From Deltaproteobacteria bacterium (GTDB lineage: Bacteria > Desulfobacterota > Desulfobacteria > Desulfobacterales > ETH-SRB1): a stretch of 40,095 nt of DNA. Position 1 is the first letter of the stretch. Each line of letters starts with the position of its first letter. Below are positions 15,242 through 23,588 of this stretch, one piece after another. The stretch spans positions 1 through 40,095 of the forward strand of contig JAJSZT010000029.1 in NCBI GenBank assembly GCA_030272815.1, given 5' to 3'. The notes below the pieces were generated by a model, which saw nothing but the letters and a program-made list of their open reading frames with translations, was not told the DNA's origin and ran no database searches. Made by a program: the position numbers and the translations under genes.

Positions 15242-16750
15242 ATGAAGCGATATATTATTATATTTATTACTCTTCTTTTTTTCCCATTACAACCATCCTG
15301 GTCTGAAGACATTTGTGGTATAAAAACAATTGCAATTATCCCATTTGATAATCTTTCAGGTGAAAATTATTCTATAGCGTTTAATTTTAATAATTTTCTC
15401 TATGATTATCTTAAGAGAGAAAAATTGCATGTAATTAATAAAGATATATTAGAACAATTTTTTATTAAAAGAAGGATTCGCAATATTCGCTCGATAAATC
15501 GCGCAACTGTTAGAGAGCTGGGAAAGGCTCTGAGCGCAGATGCTATAATTATGGGTTCAATTAATGAACTGTCGGGCGATAAAAATCCCAAGGTGGACCT
15601 TAGCGTTCAGATGATTGATACGTTAGATTCGTCCATAATCTGGATGAATTCGGTTTCGATTTCAGGAGATGATTTTGCAATGCTCTTGGGTATTGGCAAA
15701 ATAAGATCCATAGAGAAGCTTGTTGAAATCGCTATCAAGGATCTATTCGAGGGGTTGCCTAAAACCTTTGAAGGAAAGAAAGAAAAAGACACAGACATGC
15801 CCCCTTTTGAGATAGTGCAGGCAAGATTCTATCCTAAGGTGGTAAAAGGAGACAGCCAGGTAGGGTTGATGGTAGAATTCAGAGAGATTGCCTGTAAACC
15901 TAAACAAATATATGCCTTTGTTGAGGATATAAAAACTCCTCTTATTCCAGACGGTGGCAACTGGTTTGCTGATTCTTTCCAATCACCTGTTGTTGAAGGA
16001 ACTTATATCTTGAAATTACATGCATACGGAGAATTTAATACGCTGTATGTCTTTGATGCAATGGCAAGTCTTATTGTTGATAACACTCCTCCACTCATTG
16101 CTATTACGTTCCATAATACATTTATTTCTCCCAATAATGATGGGGTAAATGATTATGTTGCATTTTTTCCGGAGCTGCTATCAACCGATTCATTGAAAAA
16201 CTGGAGATTTGAAATTATAGACAAAGACGGAGAACTTATCCGTTCTGCCGAAGGTGGTGAGGAGCTTCCAGGTGGATTGATCTGGAGGGGCGAAAATAAT
16301 AATTTTAATCAAGTTAATGACGGAATATATCTGTGCCAATTATTTGTTGAGGACAAGGCAGGCCATAAAGTCTCAACTGATAAGGTCATGGTTGTTGTAG
16401 ATAGAAGAGCGCCTGAAATTGAGATAGCTCTGGGAAAAATTGAGAAAGATATTATTTTATTTTATGTAAAATGTAATAATATCAGTGAGATTGTGGAATG
16501 GAGTATTGCAATATATAATCAGAACGATGAATGTCTGGGCACATTCGGCGGCAAACAGGAGTTGCCCTCAACGTTGAGTTGTGTGCTTAATAATAGTATT
16601 GATGATAAAAAAGAAAAATTTTCCTATTCACTTACAGTTAGGGATGTAGCGGGTAATATGTTGAATGTTGAGATGCAGCCGGTTAAAATATATGAGCCTG
16701 ATGAGATCGCTGAAGAAAAAAAAGATTCTGAATGGGTTGATAATTTCTAA
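15242..16750 (+). CDS. CsgG-fold protein 2 with FlgD-like Ig domains
   Basis: 502 residues with a cleavable signal peptide (ending PSWSE; no lipobox). Residues about 26-175 repeat the fold of its neighbours: IKTIAIIPFDNLSGENYS, LSADAIIMGSINELSG and a GIGKIRSIEKL motif shared with protein 3. Residues about 275-480 hold one or two Ig-like domains. The first begins ISPNNDGVND, the calcium-loop-like signature of FlgD/gliding-motility C-terminal domains, and ends DGIYLCQLFVEDKAGH. It is probably a periplasmic or surface assembly factor. It lies 15 bases from gene 1 and 5 bases from gene 3, so the three are one transcription unit. Confidence 0.78.
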   Translation: MKRYIIIFITLLFFPLQPSWSEDICGIKTIAIIPFDNLSGENYSIAFNFNNFLYDYLKREKLHVINKDILEQFFIKRRIRNIRSINRATVRELGKALSADAIIMGSINELSGDKNPKVDLSVQMIDTLDSSIIWMNSVSISGDDFAMLLGIGKIRSIEKLVEIAIKDLFEGLPKTFEGKKEKDTDMPPFEIVQARFYPKVVKGDSQVGLMVEFREIACKPKQIYAFVEDIKTPLIPDGGNWFADSFQSPVVEGTYILKLHAYGEFNTLYVFDAMASLIVDNTPPLIAITFHNTFISPNNDGVNDYVAFFPELLSTDSLKNWRFEIIDKDGELIRSAEGGEELPGGLIWRGENNNFNQVNDGIYLCQLFVEDKAGHKVSTDKVMVVVDRRAPEIEIALGKIEKDIILFYVKCNNISEIVEWSIAIYNQNDECLGTFGGKQELPSTLSCVLNNSIDDKKEKFSYSLTVRDVAGNMLNVEMQPVKIYEPDEIAEEKKDSEWVDNF

Positions 16751-16755
16751 TAATT

Positions 16756-17373
16756 ATGCATTTTTCATCAAAACAGAAATATGATATCTGGAATCTAAAA
16801 TATTGCAGTTATTGTATTGCGATATTTATTTTATGGTTATCCTTTCTTTCGGGATGTTCCTTCCCGCCTTCTCCAAACAAATTTCTGAAAAATGATTTTG
16901 AGGAATACAAGATTAAGCGGGTTGCAGTTCTTCCTTTTTATAACAGATCAACTACAATGGCTGCAGACGGAATTGTTACAAAAGCATTTATTGGAGAACT
17001 ATATGATTCCGGAAAATTTGAAATAGAATTTCCTGGTAATGTAAAAAAATTCATTGTAAGAGAAAGAATAATAATAAGGAAAGGGATTGGATCCGACCAT
17101 ATTAAACTTATCGGAGAAAGACTGAATGTTGATGCAGTTATTATCGGATGTGTTGAAAAATATGAAAGTGAAGGGAAGATACAAGATGTTCAGATTCCTG
17201 TAATTTCCGTCAATGCCAGAATGATTCATGCAGATTCCTGTTCCATATTATGGATAGGACAGAACTACAGAAGAGGTGACGATTATGAAACAATTTTTGG
17301 TATAGGCAGGATAAGATCTCTGTCTACTCTTTCTCGTGAGCTTGTTAAAGAATTGATTGACACAATACCATAA
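16756..17373 (+). CDS. CsgG/LpoB-fold lipoprotein 3
   Basis: 205 residues. The signal segment ends in a lipobox (LSGC). The same fold elements are present: KRVAVLPFYNRST, LNVDAVIIGCVEKYES and SCSILWIGQNYR, closing with FGIGRIRSLSTLSRELVKEL, which parallels FGIRKDSIEDL in protein 1 and LGIGKIRSIEKL in protein 2. The three genes thus encode diverged members of one family, perhaps a hetero-oligomer. The exact role is unknown. Confidence 0.78.
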   Translation: MHFSSKQKYDIWNLKYCSYCIAIFILWLSFLSGCSFPPSPNKFLKNDFEEYKIKRVAVLPFYNRSTTMAADGIVTKAFIGELYDSGKFEIEFPGNVKKFIVRERIIIRKGIGSDHIKLIGERLNVDAVIIGCVEKYESEGKIQDVQIPVISVNARMIHADSCSILWIGQNYRRGDDYETIFGIGRIRSLSTLSRELVKELIDTIP

Positions 17374-17467
17374 CATAGATAGCAAAATAGTTTCTAGTCA
17401 AAAAAGTTTGTCCGAAGGGCACTAACTTCATGATAGTAATTATTGGGTTATATTGAAATTTATTGAG

Positions 17468-19210
17468 ATGAAAAAATTTTTTAAGAAACGTATTAATTTG
17501 ATTATATTGATTTTTGTTGTTTCCGTGAATTCCGGATGTTTCCTTTACTCTGTTCCCCATGATAACTCGTCGATTATTGCGAATGTTAATGGTTATAATA
17601 TCAGCCTGGATGAACTAGAGGAGAAACTCGTAGATATTCACAGAATTAAACAAATGACTAATCTTGAGGGAAAGGCAGGCGGTATAGATATTGATAAAGT
17701 TATTGAAGAATTAATTAATGAACGCCTTATAATTCAAGAAGCTTACAGGGTGGAACTTGATGAGGATCCGTTTTTTCAGGCAAAAGTGAATGATTACATA
17801 ATAAGCCGTTCTGTAATTCGTTTAAGACAAGAAGAAGTTCAGGACAAAATAAATGTAACTGAAGATGAGGTATATGGATATTTTAAAAAATATTATGAAG
17901 AGATAAAAATAAGGCAGATATTTACCAAAGATCGCAAAAAAGCAGAGAAGTTTTTAAATCTTTTAAGAAAGGGCGAGGATTTTGCGGAGCTGGAGAAGGC
18001 GGAATCTGAATTGCTTAATAAAGAGGGTGGAGATCTGAGTTTTATAAAAAGAGGCAGGATGGATCAAACCTTTGAGGATGCGGCATTTGCCCTAAACGAA
18101 GGAGAAACCAGCGATATTGTGGAAACAAGCGATGGTTTTCATATTATAAAGCTTGAAGAGAAAAAACATGCTCCGGATGAGATGTTTGAGAAGGTAAAAA
18201 ATAGCATTAAGAAGAAGCTGCTAAAAGAAAAAGAACAAAAAAGATCGAATGATTATATTGCTGAGTTAAAAAACAAGGCAAATATATGGATTGATACAGA
18301 GCTTCTTTATTCAAGGAGTCCGGATCAGAAAGATTGTGATAATAATATTATAATAGCGAAAGTGAATGATGAACCGATAGATGATTGTGATTTTATAAAG
18401 GAGGCAAGAGGGCGGCGGTCAAAGCTTAGGGGCGATATCTTAAATAAAGAAAAAATTAAAAAGGTAAATTCAGAAATACTTGATAGTTTGATAATTTATG
18501 AATTGGTCGAACAGGAAGCGCTTAAGAGAAATTATTTGAATGATCCTTTATTTAAAAATAATATTGAAGAATATAAGGGGAAACAGTTATTAAATCTGTT
18601 TAAACAAAAAATAATTCTTCCAAGATCAATTTCGTCGGAGGACGAGTTGGTTGAATATTATAAAACCCATAAAGATGATTTTAGAAAAGATTATGAGGTC
18701 TGGTTTAGTGAAATGGTATTGCAGACTTTAGAATCTGCGGAAGCGGTATTAAAAGAGTTAAGAGAAGGAGCGGATTTTGAATTTTTAGCCTCAAAAAAAT
18801 CAGTAATGGCTATGCGCACAGGAGTTAATGTGTGGATACCGCTTGGGCGGTTATCTCCTGATATGAGAATGGCAATAATTGACCTTGAGATTGGTGGAGT
18901 TAGTGACATCATTCAGGACTCAAGGAAATATAAAATAATTAAGTTGAAAGGAAAAAGAGGCGGAGAACATAAAAAAATTTCCAGCGTAAAACACAGGATC
19001 AAGCAAATTTTGGGAAAAAGTAAGTTTGATAATTGGTTAAAAGAGTATATAGATAAATTGCGTAATGTGTCGCAAATTGATATTAATAAAAAAGTTGTTA
19101 ATGAATTAAGGGAACGGTATAAAATTCAGGTGGATAGACTGAAGACTGAAGGGGTAGCCCTCAGCTCTCAGCAGCTACGAACAACCGGACCTTTTGCTTT
19201 TATGTTTTGA
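17468..19210 (+). CDS. Lipoprotein with two parvulin (PpiC/SurA-type) domains
   Basis: 580 residues from ATG 17468; a TTG at 17453 would add five. The lipobox is VNSGC (Cys24). A SurA-type N-terminal helical segment (about 35-130) precedes parvulin domain 1 (about 146-232), with GGDLSFIKRGRMDQTFEDA and SDGFHIIKLEE. A second helical segment and a degenerate parvulin 2 (about 409-495, IPLGRLSPDMR and YKIIKLKG) follow. It is likely a membrane-tethered periplasmic foldase for the barrel or the large cytochromes. The last residues (TTGPFAFMF and stop) are encoded by a family D repeat that recurs at 23519-23580. Confidence 0.85.
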   Translation: MKKFFKKRINLIILIFVVSVNSGCFLYSVPHDNSSIIANVNGYNISLDELEEKLVDIHRIKQMTNLEGKAGGIDIDKVIEELINERLIIQEAYRVELDEDPFFQAKVNDYIISRSVIRLRQEEVQDKINVTEDEVYGYFKKYYEEIKIRQIFTKDRKKAEKFLNLLRKGEDFAELEKAESELLNKEGGDLSFIKRGRMDQTFEDAAFALNEGETSDIVETSDGFHIIKLEEKKHAPDEMFEKVKNSIKKKLLKEKEQKRSNDYIAELKNKANIWIDTELLYSRSPDQKDCDNNIIIAKVNDEPIDDCDFIKEARGRRSKLRGDILNKEKIKKVNSEILDSLIIYELVEQEALKRNYLNDPLFKNNIEEYKGKQLLNLFKQKIILPRSISSEDELVEYYKTHKDDFRKDYEVWFSEMVLQTLESAEAVLKELREGADFEFLASKKSVMAMRTGVNVWIPLGRLSPDMRMAIIDLEIGGVSDIIQDSRKYKIIKLKGKRGGEHKKISSVKHRIKQILGKSKFDNWLKEYIDKLRNVSQIDINKKVVNELRERYKIQVDRLKTEGVALSSQQLRTTGPFAFMF

Positions 19211-19250
19211 TCAACCGTTAACTGTAAGCTGTTAACCGTAAACAGTTACC
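19180..19250. repeat. Family D direct repeat, left copy
   Basis: This segment shares a 32-base identical core, GCTTTTATGTTTTGATCAAC then CGTTAACTGTAA, and flanking similarity with 23519-23580. It covers the last codons and stop of the parvulin gene. The rest (GTTAACCGTAAACAGTTAC) is a short self-complementary word repeat. Confidence 0.75.
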
Positions 19251-19275
19251 TATTATGTGTAAGGTATTTGAGTTT

Positions 19276-21216
19276 ATGAAAAATATAAGGCTGCCGTTAT
19301 GTTTTTTGCTTATCGTGGGAATCACCGCATGGGCTGTTGTTTCCTGTGGCCATAAGCCGTTGAGATTTGCGAAAAGATGTGTGGATTGTCATCAGGAAAA
19401 GATAGCGGTGTTTAAGGATAACAGGGTAGTACATTCTCCGGTTTCAAAAGGTACTTGTGAATCATGCCACCGTCCTCATGGCATAATAGGCGGTGTTTAT
19501 CTTAAGACATCTGAGAAAAAACTTTGTTATAAATGTCATAAAGACAGCTTGAAGATGCGGGAGAAAAAACACATACACGCGCCGGTTAAGGATGAAGAAT
19601 GTGTTAGTTGCCATAATCCCCATGCTTCCATGAATAAAAATTTATTAAAAGAAAAAGACCACGAACTTTGTTTTACGTGTCACAACAAGGAAGGTTTTGA
19701 AAGAGAAACAAGACACGAGCCTTTATTTAAAAAAGAATGTATTTTTTGTCATAAACCTCATTCCTCAGATCATGAGAGTCTTTTATTTGATTCCGTTAAC
19801 AATGTATGTGCTGAATGCCACAATTTTAAAAATAAGGGCTTTATAAAAAAACATTCGGGTTATGATGTATCGAGCGCATCTTGTGTTTCCTGTCATGCCG
19901 AGCATTCATCAAATAATGACAAACTGCTTAGGAACTTTATTCATAAACCGCTGGATAAAAATCAATGCAATGACTGTCATGGTACACCGGGCACTTCTCT
20001 GAAAATTAAAGAAAAAGGCGCTGAGTTTTGTTATAAATGCCATACAGAAGAAGAAAAAGCGTTTGTTAAAAACTATATGCATTCACCTGCAAGTAAAGGG
20101 AATTGCCTTGACTGTCACAGCCCCCATTCGACCGATTACAAAGGGATTACGCTGCTTCCGGATGGTGAGATATGTTATCAATGCCACAAGGATACAAAGG
20201 ATAATTTCGCTAAAAAACATATACACAAGCCGATTGAGGAGAAGCTCTGCACTTCTTGCCATGACCCTCATTCATCCGGAAATAAATATATATTAAAGAA
20301 AAAAGGGAGGGCTCTTTGTTATGGTTGTCATGATAATTCTGATTTTAGCAGATCCAATGTTCATGAGCCTGTTGAGGACGGAACCTGTATAGTATGTCAT
20401 AACCCCCATGCTTCTGATAACAAGTTTGAACTTAACTACCCTGAGATCGAGCAATGCTATACTTGTCATCAGGAAGAAAAGAAACTTTTTGATCGTGTGA
20501 GCGTACATACGCCCATAAGAAGGGGGGGCTGTTCTGTTTGTCATAACCCCCATTCGTCTGCGAGAGAGAATTTATTGGTCCGGAAAGAGCGGGATTTATG
20601 CTTCAAGTGTCACCAGCAGATGTTGGATGAAGTAAAAGATGAAGTCGTGCACCGGCCTTTTGGAAGAGGAGAATGCCTGACTTGCCACAATGCTCATGCC
20701 GATAATAATCAATTTCATTTAATAAAAGTCGGCGGCGAGAATTGTTACAGATGTCATAATCGTCTTAGCGTTGCCGGCAAAGGCAGCGCCTACCAGCATA
20801 TGCCTTTTGAAGAGGAAGATTGTACTTCCTGCCATAATCCACACGGCAGCAAAATAAAAGGGCAATTAAATAGACCTTTAGGCAATCTTTGCCTGTCTTG
20901 TCATAATGATGTTGCTTCAAGACTTGACAAAGAAGAGTTTAAGCATGTTTCTGCGGAAGATGGAAAATGCTTAGAATGCCACACACCTCATTATGCTGAA
21001 ATTGAATATTTGCTGGTTGCGGATGGTGCTTCGCTTTGCAGCAAATGTCATGTTACAACGTCGCCTTTAATGATTCGGGCGCACAATGGAATTCCTGTCG
21101 AAAAGGCTGATTGCAGTGGATGCCATGAATCGCATTCAGCTATAAATAAAGGACTTTTACGCCCGATTATGCATACTCCTTTTGCGGATAAGGACTGTAA
21201 GCGCTGTCATGAATAA
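19276..21216 (+). CDS. 26-heme c-type cytochrome lipoprotein
   Basis: About 646 residues from ATG 19276 (ATG 19255 would add seven). The signal peptide ends in a lipobox-like VVSC. Twenty-six CXXCH sites can be counted, from CVDCH to the C-terminal CKRCHE. They occur as repeating pairs in a module of about 50 residues: C(Y/F)xCH, 15-20 residues, H.P, then CxxCHxPH. The intervening sequence is Lys-rich. This doubled-CXXCH architecture forms extended haem chains, and the lipid anchor places it on the outer membrane. With the beta-barrel upstream it would span or cap the membrane. The similar 16-heme gene follows 31 bases later. Confidence 0.9.
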   Translation: MKNIRLPLCFLLIVGITAWAVVSCGHKPLRFAKRCVDCHQEKIAVFKDNRVVHSPVSKGTCESCHRPHGIIGGVYLKTSEKKLCYKCHKDSLKMREKKHIHAPVKDEECVSCHNPHASMNKNLLKEKDHELCFTCHNKEGFERETRHEPLFKKECIFCHKPHSSDHESLLFDSVNNVCAECHNFKNKGFIKKHSGYDVSSASCVSCHAEHSSNNDKLLRNFIHKPLDKNQCNDCHGTPGTSLKIKEKGAEFCYKCHTEEEKAFVKNYMHSPASKGNCLDCHSPHSTDYKGITLLPDGEICYQCHKDTKDNFAKKHIHKPIEEKLCTSCHDPHSSGNKYILKKKGRALCYGCHDNSDFSRSNVHEPVEDGTCIVCHNPHASDNKFELNYPEIEQCYTCHQEEKKLFDRVSVHTPIRRGGCSVCHNPHSSARENLLVRKERDLCFKCHQQMLDEVKDEVVHRPFGRGECLTCHNAHADNNQFHLIKVGGENCYRCHNRLSVAGKGSAYQHMPFEEEDCTSCHNPHGSKIKGQLNRPLGNLCLSCHNDVASRLDKEEFKHVSAEDGKCLECHTPHYAEIEYLLVADGASLCSKCHVTTSPLMIRAHNGIPVEKADCSGCHESHSAINKGLLRPIMHTPFADKDCKRCHE

Positions 21217-21247
21217 CTGCCTGACAACTCAGAGGAGTTAAATACTT

Positions 21248-22489
21248 ATGTGGCAAAAGAAAAAACTTCTTTATATTTGCATTTTTTTACTATTGGCTTT
21301 GATTTATGCAGTTGCAGGCGGAGCTCACCCGGCAACTGCTAAGACATCATTTAAAAAATGCCTTGAATGCCATAAAGACCTGCAAAAAGAAATTAAGTTA
21401 AAGGGCGCGCATGCACCTTTTAAAAACTTTAATTGCGGCGGTTGTCACAATCCTCACGCATCTAAACATAAGTCCCTGGTGAAGAGGGAAATCGGCAGTT
21501 TGTGCAAAAGTTGCCATAAAGGAAAGGGACTTAAACAAAAATTTTCACATGATCCAGTGGAAAAAGGCAATTGTTTAGAATGTCATGATCCCCATGCATC
21601 AAAGGATAGAAATCTGCTTGTTGCAAAAGGGAAAGGACTTTGTTTTAAGTGTCATAAAGCTGGAAGCGTTTTCCTTGGTAAAATAAAACATGAACCCGCA
21701 AGAAAAGGCTTATGCCTTAAATGCCATAATCCTCATGGATCTGATGATTTTTCGCTGCTTCGTAAGAATAAGGAGAAGATTTGTATATCATGTCATTCAA
21801 CAGAAAATGCTAAAACAAAAAAAGCGCATAAATTTTATCCTGTATCGGGTACTGAATGTGTTTCATGCCATAATCCTCATGGGGCAAAAAAAGATGATTT
21901 AATAAAGCAGAATAAACATAAACCTTTTGCTAAAGGCAATTGCCAAAAGTGTCACAATTCTCCGGAAGCCCGTAATCCTTTGGGGTTGAATAAGAAGGGA
22001 TCACTGGTCTGTTTACAATGCCATAAAAAAGTAGATGAAGATTTTAATAAGATTAATAATCACTTTTTTGATGGTGTTTTTTGCATCAATTGCCATAACC
22101 CACATGCTTCAGATCAATCCGGCATGAAAAAAGGTGTATTGAAAAAAATATGTTTTAACTGCCATCAGGACACAAAGTGGCGAATGTCTGATAAAAAGAC
22201 AAAGTTTTTACACCCTGAGGCGAAAAAAGGGAATTGCAATAGCTGTCATGATCCTCATGGTTCAAACTTCAGGTTGCTATTAGTGAATAATGAGTTTGAG
22301 TTATGTACATCGTGTCACAAAAGGCATGCCAGCTTTTCTCATCCAGTAGGGGTAAATACCATTGATCCAAGATCTAAGAGAGACATTTCCTGTATTACCT
22401 GTCATGCATTGATGGCTTCTAAGCATGAATTTGCACTGCAATTTGATGGAAAGAAAGAATTATGCATACAATGTCATATATCATATTAA
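21248..22489 (+). CDS. 16-heme secreted c-type cytochrome
   Basis: 413 residues with a cleavable signal peptide (cleavage near PATAK) and no lipobox. Sixteen CXXCH sites: CLECH, CGGCH, CKSCH, CLECH, CFKCH, CLKCH, CISCH, CVSCH, CQKCH, CLQCH, CINCH, CFNCH, CNSCH, CTSCH, CITCH and CIQCH. It uses the same doubled module (CxxCHNPHAS, then CxxCHK) as the 26-heme neighbour and probably arose by duplication. A soluble periplasmic or extracellular partner of the conduit is the simplest reading. GAGGAG precedes ATG at 21248. Confidence 0.9.
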   Translation: MWQKKKLLYICIFLLLALIYAVAGGAHPATAKTSFKKCLECHKDLQKEIKLKGAHAPFKNFNCGGCHNPHASKHKSLVKREIGSLCKSCHKGKGLKQKFSHDPVEKGNCLECHDPHASKDRNLLVAKGKGLCFKCHKAGSVFLGKIKHEPARKGLCLKCHNPHGSDDFSLLRKNKEKICISCHSTENAKTKKAHKFYPVSGTECVSCHNPHGAKKDDLIKQNKHKPFAKGNCQKCHNSPEARNPLGLNKKGSLVCLQCHKKVDEDFNKINNHFFDGVFCINCHNPHASDQSGMKKGVLKKICFNCHQDTKWRMSDKKTKFLHPEAKKGNCNSCHDPHGSNFRLLLVNNEFELCTSCHKRHASFSHPVGVNTIDPRSKRDISCITCHALMASKHEFALQFDGKKELCIQCHISY

Positions 22490-22513
22490 TACCTTTAAGA
22501 GGAAAGGTGTGTG

Positions 22514-23410
22514 ATGATTAAGAAGTATATATTGGTTTTTAATATTTTTCTTCTTTTGATAGTACCTTTGAAAGCCTATGGCAAGAAAGATGCTATCAAT
22601 ATAATTACTACATTAGGCAGCAACCAGGATATTGGGATATTGGGACTCATTGGGGGTGTATTTTTTGATGAAATTAAAAAAAGGTTATATATCACAGATT
22701 CTTCAAACTGCCGTATTCTTTCCTATGATTCTGAGTTTAATTATCTATCTGCATTACATCCCAAGGGCGACCTGAAGAATCCCACCAGTATTTTAAGGAT
22801 TATTGATGGAAGATTCCTTGTTGTTGAGCCGGCAAAAAGGAATGTTGTTGTAATTGATGTGGCACAGAAATTAATTAATTTGTTAGATTTAGCAGAAGTT
22901 CCTGATTCCGCTGCCTTCAATCCTGGAAGAATGACAATAGATCCTGAGGGTAACATATATATTATAGACAGAGCTAATAATAGGATTCTTGTTTTTAATT
23001 CAAATCTGAAGTTTAATAAAGAAGTAATTAAAGAAAGTAAAATAAGATTTAACGATATTAAAGTTGACAGGCAGGGGTACATATATACTCTTAGCACATT
23101 AGAAGGAATTGTAAGAAAATACGACAGGTCGGGCAAGAAAATTTTAGAGTTTGGGAGTCGAGGAAAAGACAGGGATGAGTTCAGTTTCCCTACTAGTTTA
23201 GCAGTTGATAATAAGGGGCTGATTTATATCGTGGATCAGCATAAGAACAAAATCTTTGTATTTGACAAAAAAGGAAAGTTTGTTTTTAATTTTTCAGGAC
23301 TAGGATGGATAGAAGGACGTCTATCAATGCCATCCTATATATTTATTAACAGTTCTGATACTATATTTATTGTTGATCGTAACAATTCAAGGGTAAGCAT
23401 ATTTAAGTAG
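22514..23410 (+). CDS. Second NHL-repeat propeller protein, exported
   Basis: 298 residues from ATG 22514; GTG directly upstream at 22511 is less likely. AGGAAAGG lies about 8 bases before. After a signal peptide (cleavage near LKAYG), six NHL blades follow, for example KRLYITDSSNCRILSYD, GNIYIIDRANNRILVFN, GLIYIVDQHKNKIFVFD and TIFIVDRNNSRVSIF. The protein is almost nothing but a six-bladed propeller and is a relative of the protein at 10185. Together they bracket the conduit operon. Confidence 0.86.
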   Translation: MIKKYILVFNIFLLLIVPLKAYGKKDAINIITTLGSNQDIGILGLIGGVFFDEIKKRLYITDSSNCRILSYDSEFNYLSALHPKGDLKNPTSILRIIDGRFLVVEPAKRNVVVIDVAQKLINLLDLAEVPDSAAFNPGRMTIDPEGNIYIIDRANNRILVFNSNLKFNKEVIKESKIRFNDIKVDRQGYIYTLSTLEGIVRKYDRSGKKILEFGSRGKDRDEFSFPTSLAVDNKGLIYIVDQHKNKIFVFDKKGKFVFNFSGLGWIEGRLSMPSYIFINSSDTIFIVDRNNSRVSIFK

Positions 23411-23588
23411 CCGTTTACGGTTCACAGTTCACGGTTTTTTAAATCCACAGATTACACAGATTTTTGTGAGTTATTGGGTTGAATTCCCCGAAGCTTGCTT
23501 CGTTTAGATTGAGTTCTTACAACCGAGCCTTTGGCTTTTATGTTTTGATCAACCGTTAACTGTAAACCGTGAACGGTTACTTTCAAAC
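23411..23588. repeat. Word repeats and family D copy between convergent genes
   Basis: The segment contains GGTTCACAGTTCACGG followed by a T-run (a weak terminator possibility near 23411-23441), the word ATCCACAGATTACACAGATT, a short CGAAGCTTGCTTCG palindrome, and the right copy of the family D repeat (23519-23580). No gene. Confidence 0.6.
23519..23580. repeat. Family D direct repeat, right copy
   Basis: Matches 19180-19250 with an identical 32-base core in the same orientation. The two copies bracket the 26-heme, 16-heme and second NHL genes. Confidence 0.75.

Noticed and set aside
19276-22489. Repeated CXXCH spacing at DNA level as a CRISPR or tandem DNA repeat
   Set aside because: The periodicity is at protein level; the DNA units are diverged and of unequal length, and no CRISPR-like array exists in the window.
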